Assembly (NCBI GenBank): GCA_013360535.1
Contig: JABWBL010000007.1
Coordinates: 1-20,618, forward strand
Length of the DNA: 20,618 nucleotides
Reading direction: 5' to 3'
Source of the DNA: Planctomycetaceae bacterium
GTDB taxonomy: Bacteria; Planctomycetota; UBA1135; GCA-002686595
Positions 1 to 6,718 of this stretch are shown here, piece by piece. A program made the position numbers and the translations under genes. Positions within the stretch are counted from its first letter, which is position 1, and each line of letters opens with the position of its first letter. Under the pieces are notes generated by a model. That model was not told the origin of the DNA. It made no database searches and saw nothing but the letters and a program-made list of their open reading frames with translations.

Positions 1-1
1 C

Positions 2-214
2 GTGTTCGTGCTCGCGAACGATGCGCAGGGCTCGCTGCGGGCCGCGTCGCGGCGCGTGACGAGCGGCGAGGTGATGGGCGACGAGGTCGTCGTGCTCGCC
101 GGGCTCGAGCCGGGCGAACAGGTCGCGGCCTCGGGCTCGTTCAAGCTCTTCGACGGCCTCAAGGTCGTGCTCGCGGCCGACGAACCGGCCGCCGCGGCGC
201 CGGAGCAGAAGTAG
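2..214 (+). CDS. RND efflux membrane fusion protein, C-terminal end (partial)
   Basis: The last 70 residues of a periplasmic adaptor (HlyD/AcrA/MexE type), cut off at its 5' side by the window edge; base 2 is only the first in-frame base. The visible piece has the usual C-terminal membrane-proximal pattern: a beta strand ending in RRVTSGEV, then VVVLAGLEPGEQV, then FKLFDGLKVVL, followed by an Ala/Pro/Glu-rich tail ending in EQK. In this family the adaptor bridges the inner-membrane RND pump and the outer-membrane channel in the periplasm. The stop lies 9 bases before the RND permease start, so the two are almost certainly cotranscribed. The family call rests on this short tail plus the neighbours; substrate is unknown. 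Confidence 0.85.
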   Translation: MFVLANDAQGSLRAASRRVTSGEVMGDEVVVLAGLEPGEQVAASGSFKLFDGLKVVLAADEPAAAAPEQK

Positions 215-223
215 GACGCCGCC

Positions 224-3200
224 ATGAAGTCGATCACCGATGTCTTCATCAAGCACCCGGTGCTGGCCGTCGTGGTCAACCTGGTGCTGGTGCTGGTGGG
301 CTGGCGCTCGATCTCGAGCCTGCCGGTGCAGCAGTACCCGCAGATCGAGTCGAGCTCGGTCATCATCACGACGACCTACGTCGGCGCGAGCGCCGAGACC
401 GTGCGCGGCTTCCTGACGACGCCGATCGAGCGGGCCGTGTCCGCGATCGGCGGCGTCGACCACGTCGAATCGACGAGCCGCGCCGGCATCAGCACCGTCA
501 CCGTGCACCTCGAGCTCGACCACAGCACGACCACGGCGCTCGCGGAGGTCAACGCGCGCCTGCAGCAGGTGCGTTCCGAGCTGCCGAGCGAGGCGGAGCC
601 GCCGCAGGTCGAGGTGCAGCGCGCGGACCGGCCCTACGCGACCTTCTACGTGTCGTTCACGTCGAAGGAGCGCAGCGTGTCGGAGCTCACCGACTGGCTG
701 TCGCGCACGATCCAGCCGCAGCTCTCGACGATTCCGGGCGTGCAGCGCGTCACCAACAGCGAAGGCGGACGGCCGATCGCGATGCGCGTGTGGATCGATC
801 CGGACAAGCTCGCGTCGGTCGGGCTCGCGCCCGGTGACGTCTATTCGGCGCTGCAGCGCAACAACTACCTCGCCGCGGTCGGCCAGACCAAGGGCAACCT
901 CGTGCAGGTGAGCCTGCTCGCGGACACCGACCTGCGCACGGTCGCGGACTTCGAGCGGCTGGTCGTGAGCGAGCGCGAGGGCGCGCTCGTGCGCCTCGCG
1001 GACGTCGCGCGCGTCGAGCTCGGTGCGGAAGAGGCGAACCTCGTCGCGAAGTACAACCGCGACGAGAGCGTGTACCTCGGCGTGTGGCCGCTGGTCGGCG
1101 CGAACGAGATCGAGGTCGCGGAGGCCCTGCGTGCGGAGATGGCGCGCATCGAGCCGAAGCTTCCCAAGGACGTCGCGATGCGTCTGGTGTGGGACGGCAC
1201 CGTGTTCATGCGCGACGCGCTCGAGGAAATCTCGAAGACACTGGTCGAGACGATCGCGATCGTCGGCCTGGTCGTGTTCCTGTTCCTCGGCTCGGTGCGC
1301 ACGGCGCTCGTGCCGCTGGTCGCGATGCCCGTGTCGTTGATCGGCACGGCGGCGGTGATGAGCTTCCTCGGCTTCAGCCTCAACCTGCTGACGATCCTCG
1401 CGGTCGTGCTCTCGGTCGGCCTCGTCGTCGACGACGCGATCGTCGTGGTCGAAAACGTCGCGCGGCACGTGCGCCTGGGAAAGACGCGCACGCAGGCGGC
1501 GCTGGTGGCGGCCCGCGAGCTCTACGGCCCGATCATCGCGATGACGATCACGCTGGCGGCCGTGTACGCGCCGATCGGCTTCCAGGGCGGCCTCACGGGC
1601 TCGCTGTTCCTCGAGTTCGCCATCACGCTCGCGGTCGCGGTGCTGATGTCGGGTTTCGTCGCGGTGACGCTGTCGCCGGTGATGAGCGCGAAGGCCGTGC
1701 GGCCCGGTGGCGAGGAGGGCAAGCTGACGCAGCTCGTCAACAAGGGCTTCGACTGGCTGAGCGGGGTCTACGTGCGCACGCTCGATGGCGCGCTCTCGAT
1801 CCGCTGGACGATCCTGGTCGTGTCGCTGGCGTTGATGCTGGCGGCCTGGCCGATGTACGAGCTGTCGCGGCGCGAGCTCGCGCCTGTCGAGGACCAGAGC
1901 CACATCAGCCTGTTCTTCGATGCGGCGCCCGATGCGACGCTGGAGGCCGTCAACCGCGACTCGCTCGCGGTGATCGACGCGGTCAACGCGTTCCCCGAGA
2001 ACCGCTTCATGTGGTCGCTGGTCGCCAACTGGGGCGGCTTCGGAGGCTTCGTCGCGTCCGACTGGCGCACGCGCGAGAAGTCGACGCAGGAACTGTACGG
2101 CGAGGTTTTCGGCGCGGTTTCGCAGGTTCCTGGCGTGCGAGTGTTCCCGCGCCTCGACCCGCCGCTGCCGACGCCGGGCCAATACGACGTCGAGCTCGTG
2201 CTGCAGTCGGACGCTCCGCTCGAGGACATGCTCGACACCGCGATGGCGGTGGTCGGGGCAGGCTGGCAAAGCGGCAAGTTCTTGTATGTCGATACCGACC
2301 TGAAGATCGACCGGCCGCAGGCCAAGGTCGTGATCGACCGCGAGAAGGTGGCCGACCTCGGTCTCGACCTCGCGAGCGTCGGGCGCGAGCTCGGCACGCT
2401 GCTCGGCGGCGGGTACGTCAACCGCTTCAACTACTTCGACCGCAGCTACAAGGTCATCCCGCAGATCGGCGACGAAGGGCGCGCGACGGTCGGGCCATTG
2501 CTCGACCTCAAGATCAAGGCACCGTCGGGTGAGCTCGTTCCGGTGTCGTCGTTCACCATGATCGAGATGACGACCGTGCCGCGCACGCTCAACCGCTTCC
2601 AGCAGCAGAACGCCGTGCGCATCTTCGGAGGCGTCAAGCCGGGCGTGACGAAGGAGGAGGGGCTCGCGGTGCTCGAACAGGCGGCGGCGAGCGTCGCCGG
2701 CCCGGGCGTGAACCTCGACCACGCCGGAGAATCGCGCCAGATCCGGCGCGAGGGCTCGGCGCTGGTGCTGACGCTCGCCTTTGCGGTCGTGCTCGTGTAC
2801 CTGGTGCTCTCGGCGCAGTTCAAGAGCTTCCGCGACCCGCTGATCGTGCTCGCGGGCTCGGCGCCGCTGGCGATCAGCGGTGCGCTCGTGTTCACATTCC
2901 TCGACCTGACGACGATCAACGTCTACTCGCAGGTCGGACTGATCACGCTCGTCGGCCTGATCGCCAAGAACGGCATCCTGATCGTCGAGTTCGCGAACCA
3001 GTTGCAGGAACAGGGCTGGTCGAAGCTGGCGGCGCTGCGTGAGGCCTCGGCCACGCGCCTGCGGCCCGTGCTGATGACCTCGGCGGCGACCGTGTTCGGT
3101 CACTTCCCGCTCGTGCTCGTCACCGGCCCCGGCGCCGAGGCGCGCAACAGCATCGGCATCGTGCTCGTCGCCGGCATGGCGGTCGGCACGCTGTTCACGC

Positions 3201-3313
3201 TGCTCATCGTCCCGGTCTTCTACTCGCTGATCGCGGCGGAGCACCGCCACAAGGTGACCGAAGACGAAACCGAAGCCACTCCCGCCGGCGCGCCGGCCCT
3301 GGAGCTCGCGTGA
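224..3313 (+). CDS. RND family efflux transporter permease (AcrB/MexF-like)
   Basis: A 1029-residue inner-membrane proton-driven drug/solute exporter, a normal length for the HAE-type RND family. The N-terminus shows the first membrane helix (about residues 10-30) after KSITDVFIKHPVLA, then a first large periplasmic loop (PIERAVSAIGGVDHVES, LPVQQYPQIESSS). A membrane block at about 340-475 contains the proton-relay pair D403-D404 in GLVVDDAIVVVENV. After a second periplasmic loop comes another membrane block at about 845-1010, with K915 in GLIAKNGILIVEFAN matching the essential lysine of AcrB TM10. All key relay residues I can check are present, so it looks functional. It lies 9 bases after the adaptor gene and its TGA overlaps the ATG of the outer-membrane factor by one base (TGATG), a translational-coupling arrangement. 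Substrate cannot be read from sequence. Confidence 0.97.
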   Translation: MKSITDVFIKHPVLAVVVNLVLVLVGWRSISSLPVQQYPQIESSSVIITTTYVGASAETVRGFLTTPIERAVSAIGGVDHVESTSRAGISTVTVHLELDHSTTTALAEVNARLQQVRSELPSEAEPPQVEVQRADRPYATFYVSFTSKERSVSELTDWLSRTIQPQLSTIPGVQRVTNSEGGRPIAMRVWIDPDKLASVGLAPGDVYSALQRNNYLAAVGQTKGNLVQVSLLADTDLRTVADFERLVVSEREGALVRLADVARVELGAEEANLVAKYNRDESVYLGVWPLVGANEIEVAEALRAEMARIEPKLPKDVAMRLVWDGTVFMRDALEEISKTLVETIAIVGLVVFLFLGSVRTALVPLVAMPVSLIGTAAVMSFLGFSLNLLTILAVVLSVGLVVDDAIVVVENVARHVRLGKTRTQAALVAARELYGPIIAMTITLAAVYAPIGFQGGLTGSLFLEFAITLAVAVLMSGFVAVTLSPVMSAKAVRPGGEEGKLTQLVNKGFDWLSGVYVRTLDGALSIRWTILVVSLALMLAAWPMYELSRRELAPVEDQSHISLFFDAAPDATLEAVNRDSLAVIDAVNAFPENRFMWSLVANWGGFGGFVASDWRTREKSTQELYGEVFGAVSQVPGVRVFPRLDPPLPTPGQYDVELVLQSDAPLEDMLDTAMAVVGAGWQSGKFLYVDTDLKIDRPQAKVVIDREKVADLGLDLASVGRELGTLLGGGYVNRFNYFDRSYKVIPQIGDEGRATVGPLLDLKIKAPSGELVPVSSFTMIEMTTVPRTLNRFQQQNAVRIFGGVKPGVTKEEGLAVLEQAAASVAGPGVNLDHAGESRQIRREGSALVLTLAFAVVLVYLVLSAQFKSFRDPLIVLAGSAPLAISGALVFTFLDLTTINVYSQVGLITLVGLIAKNGILIVEFANQLQEQGWSKLAALREASATRLRPVLMTSAATVFGHFPLVLVTGPGAEARNSIGIVLVAGMAVGTLFTLLIVPVFYSLIAAEHRHKVTEDETEATPAGAPALELA

Positions 3314-4740
3314 TGAAGTTCCAACGAATCCTGCTCGTTTCGACGTTGTTCCTGGCGGCTTGCACGTCGGTCGGTCGCGACTACGAAGCGCCGGTGCTCG
3401 AGCTGCCGACGAAGTTCGCCTCGGCGCCGCAGCTCACGCTGAACGGGGACGTGGAAGCGCGCTGGTGGGAGCGGCTCGACGATTCCGTGCTCGCGTCGCT
3501 GGTCGAGCGTGCGCTCGCGGGCAACCTCGACCTCAAGTCGGCGTTCGCGCGGCTCGAGCGCGCGCGGGCGCTGCGGGGGGTGGCGGCGAGTGATCGCCTG
3601 CCGACCGTCGACGCGCGCGCGAGCTACGAACATCGCGAGGAGAGCGAGACCACGCCCTTCGGGCAGTTCATCCCGCGCACGGACATCCACTCGCTGGGCA
3701 TCGACGCCGGTTGGGAGCCGGACCTGTGGGGCCGCGTGCGGCGTTCGATCGAGGCGGCGGACGGCGAGCTTGCCGCGAGCGAGAACGACGTGCGCGCCGT
3801 TGCCGTCGCGCTCGCGGCGGAAGTCGCGCGCGCTTACGTCGAGCACGGCTCGTCGCAGCGGCGGCTCGAGATCGCCAAGGCGAACGTCGCGCTCCAGCAG
3901 CGCACGTACGAGCTCGTGAAGACGCGCGTGGAAGCCGGACTCGTCGGACCGCGCGACGCCGCGCAGGCTTCGGCCAGTCTCGAAGGCACTCGCGCGCGCC
4001 TCCCGGCGCTCGAGGCGAACGCACGCATCGCGGCGAATCGGCTGGCGGTGCTGCTCGGGCTCGCACCGGGCGAGCTCGACCGAGAGCTCACGGCAGCGCG
4101 AAACTTGCCGCGCATTCCCGAGAGCCTCGTCGTCGGCCTGCCCGCGGACCTGCTGCGCCGTCGGCCCGACATCGTTGCCGCCGAGCGGCGTTATGCGGCG
4201 GAAGTTGCGCGCATCGGCGTGGCCGAGGCCGAGCTTTACCCGCGGCTTGTGCTCTCGGGCACCGTGGGCATCGCTTCCAACGGGCCCGAGGAACTGTTCG
4301 ACGGCGACAGCGGGGTGTTCGGGATCGGCCCGTCGCTGCGCTGGAACCTGTTCGATCGCAACCGCGCCCGCGGTCGCGCCGAAGCGCAGGCCCAGTCGGC
4401 GGAGATCGCGCGCAATGCCTGGGAACAGGCCGTGCTGCACGCGCTCGAAGAGACCGAGAACGCGCTGGTGTCCTTCGAGCGTGAGCAGGAGCGACGTGGC
4501 TCGCTCGAGGTCGCTGCCGGGCATGCCCGCCGCGCGGTCGAGCTCGCGCAGACGCAGTACCGCGAGGGCCTGACCGACTTCCAGGCCGTGGTCGACTCGC
4601 AGCGCATCGTCGCCGGCCTCGAGGACGATCTCGCGGCGAGTGATGCCGCGATCGCGACGCACCTGATCGCGCTCTACAAGGCGCTCGGCGGCGGGTTCGA
4701 GACGCTCGAGGACGTGCGCGTCGCATCGACGGCGCGCTGA
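3313..4740 (+). CDS. NodT/OprM-family outer membrane efflux lipoprotein
   Basis: A 475-residue outer-membrane channel of a tripartite efflux system. It begins MKFQRILLVSTLFLAAC, a lipoprotein signal peptide with an LAAC lipobox (acylated Cys17). It carries the hallmarks of the NodT subfamily: RWWERLDDSVLASLVERALAGN near the start, GWEPDLWGRVRRSIEAA, and GLPADLLRRRPDIVAAERR followed by AEAELYPRLVLSGTVG. The long helical second half (TQYREGLTDFQAVVDSQR) matches the second outer-membrane-efflux repeat. I chose ATG 3313 over GTG 3310 because it overlaps the pump stop codon and has GGAG at 3301-3304, eight bases upstream. It is the last gene of the efflux operon and is followed by a strong hairpin. 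Confidence 0.95.
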   Translation: MKFQRILLVSTLFLAACTSVGRDYEAPVLELPTKFASAPQLTLNGDVEARWWERLDDSVLASLVERALAGNLDLKSAFARLERARALRGVAASDRLPTVDARASYEHREESETTPFGQFIPRTDIHSLGIDAGWEPDLWGRVRRSIEAADGELAASENDVRAVAVALAAEVARAYVEHGSSQRRLEIAKANVALQQRTYELVKTRVEAGLVGPRDAAQASASLEGTRARLPALEANARIAANRLAVLLGLAPGELDRELTAARNLPRIPESLVVGLPADLLRRRPDIVAAERRYAAEVARIGVAEAELYPRLVLSGTVGIASNGPEELFDGDSGVFGIGPSLRWNLFDRNRARGRAEAQAQSAEIARNAWEQAVLHALEETENALVSFEREQERRGSLEVAAGHARRAVELAQTQYREGLTDFQAVVDSQRIVAGLEDDLAASDAAIATHLIALYKALGGGFETLEDVRVASTAR

Positions 4741-4750
4741 GGCTTCTTTG

Positions 4751-4784
4751 GGCCGGGGCTCCGCACATCTGCGGGGGCCCGGCC
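4751..4784 (+). terminator. GC-rich hairpin terminator after the efflux operon
   Basis: Two 14-base arms (4751-4764 and 4771-4784) pair at 12 of 14 positions around a 6-base loop (ACATCT), starting 10 bases after the outer-membrane factor stop. There is no clear U-tract after the stem, so it may act as a weak intrinsic terminator or a 3' stabiliser. Its position between the efflux operon and the arsR promoter supports separate transcription units. Confidence 0.7.
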
Positions 4785-4786
4785 GC

Positions 4787-4815
4787 TTGAATGCATGCGC
4801 CCAGGCGCATATGAC
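4787..4815 (+). promoter_or_regulatory. Candidate sigma-70-type promoter of arsR
   Basis: TTGAAT at 4787-4792 and TATGAC at 4810-4815 each match the consensus hexamer at 4 of 6 positions and are separated by exactly 17 bases. The predicted transcription start, seven bases after the last -10 base, falls on the A of ATG 4822, which would make the arsR message leaderless. Both hexamers are imperfect, so this is a prediction, strengthened by the operator-like palindrome between them. Confidence 0.5.
4795..4810 (+). promoter_or_regulatory. Inverted repeat, probable ArsR operator
   Basis: ATGCGCC at 4795-4801 is followed by CA and then its perfect reverse complement GGCGCAT at 4804-4810. This 7-2-7 dyad fills the spacer between the candidate -35 and -10 hexamers of arsR, where a homodimeric ArsR/SmtB repressor would block RNA polymerase. 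Autoregulation is the rule in this family; that this dyad is the site is inferred from position and symmetry. Confidence 0.5.
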
Positions 4816-4821
4816 GTTCCC

Positions 4822-5208
4822 ATGGCCGGAAAAGTGGGGGCAAGGAAGGTTGCACGGGGCGTCGGAGAGATCGAGCTCGACGCGCTGCTCGCTGCGCTTG
4901 CGGAACCGACGCGCGTGCGCCTGATCGCCCTGCTCGGCGAGGGCGAGACCTGCGTGTGCCACTTGCTCGAGGCGCTCGACCTGCCGCAACCGCTCGTGTC
5001 GCGCCATCTCGGCGTGCTGCGTCGCGCGGGGCTCGTTCTCGCGAGGCGCGACGGCCGCTGGATGTGGTACCGGCTCGCCCTGAACGGCTCGCCGCTCGTG
5101 CGTGCGCTCGTGGCGGCGCTGCTCGAGCATCGCGAGGAATTGCCGGGTTTCGCGCGGGCGGCGCGCCGTTGCGACCGTTCGCGTGGGGCCCAAGGTTGTT
5201 GCGACTAG
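4822..5208 (+). CDS. arsR: ArsR-family metalloregulatory repressor
   Basis: A 128-residue winged-helix repressor of the ArsR/SmtB family, predicted to bind the promoter DNA as a dimer and release it on As(III)/Sb(III). LLAALAEPTRVRLIALLGEGE is the standard helix-turn start; ETCVCHLL (C44, C46) corresponds to the E. coli ArsR sensor motif ELCVCDL, without its third cysteine; LPQPLVSRHLGVLRRAGLV is the recognition helix and RDGRWMWYRL the wing. An extra Cys group (C117, C126, C127) closes the protein. ATG 4822 is preferred to ATG 4795 or 4791 because those upstream codons lie inside the operator-like palindrome and the predicted promoter places the transcript start at 4822. It lies 21 bases upstream of arsM. 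Confidence 0.9.
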   Translation: MAGKVGARKVARGVGEIELDALLAALAEPTRVRLIALLGEGETCVCHLLEALDLPQPLVSRHLGVLRRAGLVLARRDGRWMWYRLALNGSPLVRALVAALLEHREELPGFARAARRCDRSRGAQGCCD

Positions 5209-5219
5209 GAACGGAACAC

Positions 5220-5224
5220 GAGGA
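5220..5224 (+). promoter_or_regulatory. Shine-Dalgarno site of arsM
   Basis: GAGGA lies five bases before the ATG at 5230 within the 21-base arsR-arsM gap. It supports that start and independent ribosome loading on arsM, in contrast to the seemingly leaderless arsR. Confidence 0.6.
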
Positions 5225-5229
5225 TCACG

Positions 5230-6108
5230 ATGGAGAGCAAGACGGGGGCCGTGGGCAACGAGCACGACGTGCGCGCGAAGGTCAAGGAAGGTTACGCGGC
5301 GATCGCGCAGGCCTCGGGAACGAGCTGTTGCGGGCCGAAGGGTGGCTGCGGCGTGCGCGACGACGCGACCGAGCTCGCGCAGCGCATCGGCTACAGCGCC
5401 GAAGAGCTCGCCGCGCTCCCCGAAGGCGCGAACCTCGGCCTTTCCTGCGGAAATCCGGCCGCAATCGCCGCGCTCAAGCCCGGTGAGGTCGTGCTCGACC
5501 TCGGCAGCGGCGCCGGCTTCGACTGCTTCGTGATCGGACCCAAGGTCGGCGCTTCGGGCCGGGCGATCGGCGTCGACATGACCGGCGAGATGCTCGCTCG
5601 CGCCCGCACCAACGCCGCCAAGTACCGCGAGCGCACCGGCCTCGACAACGTCGAGTTCCGGCTCGGCGAGATCGAGCACCTGCCCGTCGCCGACGCTTCC
5701 GTCGACGTCGTGATCTCCAACTGCGTGATCAACCTCTCGCCGCAGAAGCCGCAGGTCTGGCGCGAGATCGCGCGAGCCCTGCGCCCCGGCGGACGCGTCG
5801 CCGTCAGCGACATCGCGCTGCTCAAGCCGCTTCCCGAGGCCGCGCGCTCGATGGTCGAAGCCCTCGTCGGTTGCGTCGCCGGCGCCGCGCTCGTCGACGA
5901 ATCTCTCGCCTGGATGCGCGCCGCCGGCCTGACCGACGTCGGCGTGCGCCTCAAGACCGACTACCTCGACGCCATGGAGAGCTCGACCGACCCGCTCTAC
6001 CAACGACTGCTCGAAGTCCTCCCCCCAGGCTCCAAGGCCTCCGACTACGTCGTCAGCGCCGAATTCACCGCGATGCGCCCCAAGGTGCGCATCGGCTGTT
6101 GCTCCTGA
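5230..6108 (+). CDS. arsM: Arsenite S-adenosylmethionine methyltransferase
   Basis: A 292-residue cytosolic enzyme that methylates As(III) using S-adenosylmethionine and thiols, giving methylated, partly volatile arsenicals. The Rossmann SAM motif is DLGSGAGFD at 90-98, with GVDMTGEML at 114-122. The conserved cysteines of the family are present: C33/C34 and C40 in SCCGPKGGCG, C73 in LSCGNP, C165 in SNCVINL and C215 in VGCVAGA, the last three corresponding to the As-binding cysteines of characterised ArsM proteins. ALRPGGRVAVSDI (183-195) is the usual post-motif strand. The protein ends in vicinal cysteines (GCCS). With arsR immediately upstream, expression is probably arsenite-induced. No arsenite permease or arsenate reductase gene is visible nearby. 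Confidence 0.96.
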   Translation: MESKTGAVGNEHDVRAKVKEGYAAIAQASGTSCCGPKGGCGVRDDATELAQRIGYSAEELAALPEGANLGLSCGNPAAIAALKPGEVVLDLGSGAGFDCFVIGPKVGASGRAIGVDMTGEMLARARTNAAKYRERTGLDNVEFRLGEIEHLPVADASVDVVISNCVINLSPQKPQVWREIARALRPGGRVAVSDIALLKPLPEAARSMVEALVGCVAGAALVDESLAWMRAAGLTDVGVRLKTDYLDAMESSTDPLYQRLLEVLPPGSKASDYVVSAEFTAMRPKVRIGCCS

Positions 6109-6114
6109 ACCGGT

Positions 6115-6130
6115 GCCGAGCGAGCTCGGC
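6115..6130. terminator. Short hairpin between convergent genes
   Basis: GCCGAG and CTCGGC form a perfect 6-bp stem around the tetraloop CGAG, six bases after the arsM stop and 14 bases from the stop of the convergent ClbS-like gene. Its symmetry and position suggest a bidirectional terminator; there is no U-tract on either strand. Confidence 0.4.
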
Positions 6131-6144
6131 GACGACTCGAGGGC

Positions 6145-6684
6145 TCACGTCGGGCGCGTTCGCCGGACCGAGGCGCGCTTGGGAGTCGTCGTCGAGCGTC
6201 GCCAGCGCTTGAGGATCTTGCGCGCGACGGCGTAGTGCGAGCAGGTGTTCGGCGCGATGAAGCTCGAGAGCGGGAGCTTGCGCGTCCATGCGAAGTGGCC
6301 CGGCTCGAGGAGCTCGTTCTCGCGCAGGCCGCGCACGAGCTCGAGCACCTGCGCGTACGTCTCCTCGAACTCGACCTCGAGCAGCGCCGTGGAACGGCGC
6401 GCGAAACGCCGCTGGATCTCGCGGTTGAGCGCGGGAGTCTCGCGCCACGTGAACCCCGGTGCGGGCAACTGGGGAGTACGGCCCGCGCGACCGTCCTCGA
6501 TCCAGCGCAACAACATGCGGTGCCACTCGGCGAGGTGCGCGAGTAGGTCCGCGACCGTCCAGCCATCGCCCCACACTCCGCTCACGCGCCGACGCCGCGC
6601 CGGGATCGTCGCCAGGAGCTCGACGAACGCTGCGTGCTCGCGCTCGATGCGCTCGACCAGCTCGCGCTTGGCAGTGAATTTCAT
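6145..6684 (-). CDS. ClbS/DfsB family (DUF1706) four-helix bundle protein
   Basis: A 179-residue DinB-like four-helix protein of the DUF1706 group. The family pattern is clear: GWTVADLLAHLAEWHRMLLRWIE (about 41-63), PAPGFTWRETPALNREIQ (about 74-91), then a helix FEETYAQVLELVRGLRENEL and FAWTRKLPLSSFIAPNTCSHY near the C-terminus. The best-studied member, ClbS, protects cells from the genotoxin colibactin, but most members have no known role and none should be assumed here. A basic Arg/Thr-rich tail extends past the usual family end. It lies 34 bases downstream of the last of the four giant paralogues and may be cotranscribed with it. ATG 6684 is the natural family start (MKFTAKRELVERIE). Confidence 0.85.
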   Translation of the reverse strand: MKFTAKRELVERIEREHAAFVELLATIPARRRRVSGVWGDGWTVADLLAHLAEWHRMLLRWIEDGRAGRTPQLPAPGFTWRETPALNREIQRRFARRSTALLEVEFEETYAQVLELVRGLRENELLEPGHFAWTRKLPLSSFIAPNTCSHYAVARKILKRWRRSTTTPKRASVRRTRPT

Positions 6685-6718
6685 CGTGGAGCGAGCCTCT
6701 GGTGCGCGTCCGGCCCGC

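Noticed and set aside
3220..6003. A 927-codon open frame on the minus strand
   Set aside because: It lies antisense to the outer-membrane factor, arsR and arsM, all of which have clear family motifs; its translation has no recognisable domain.
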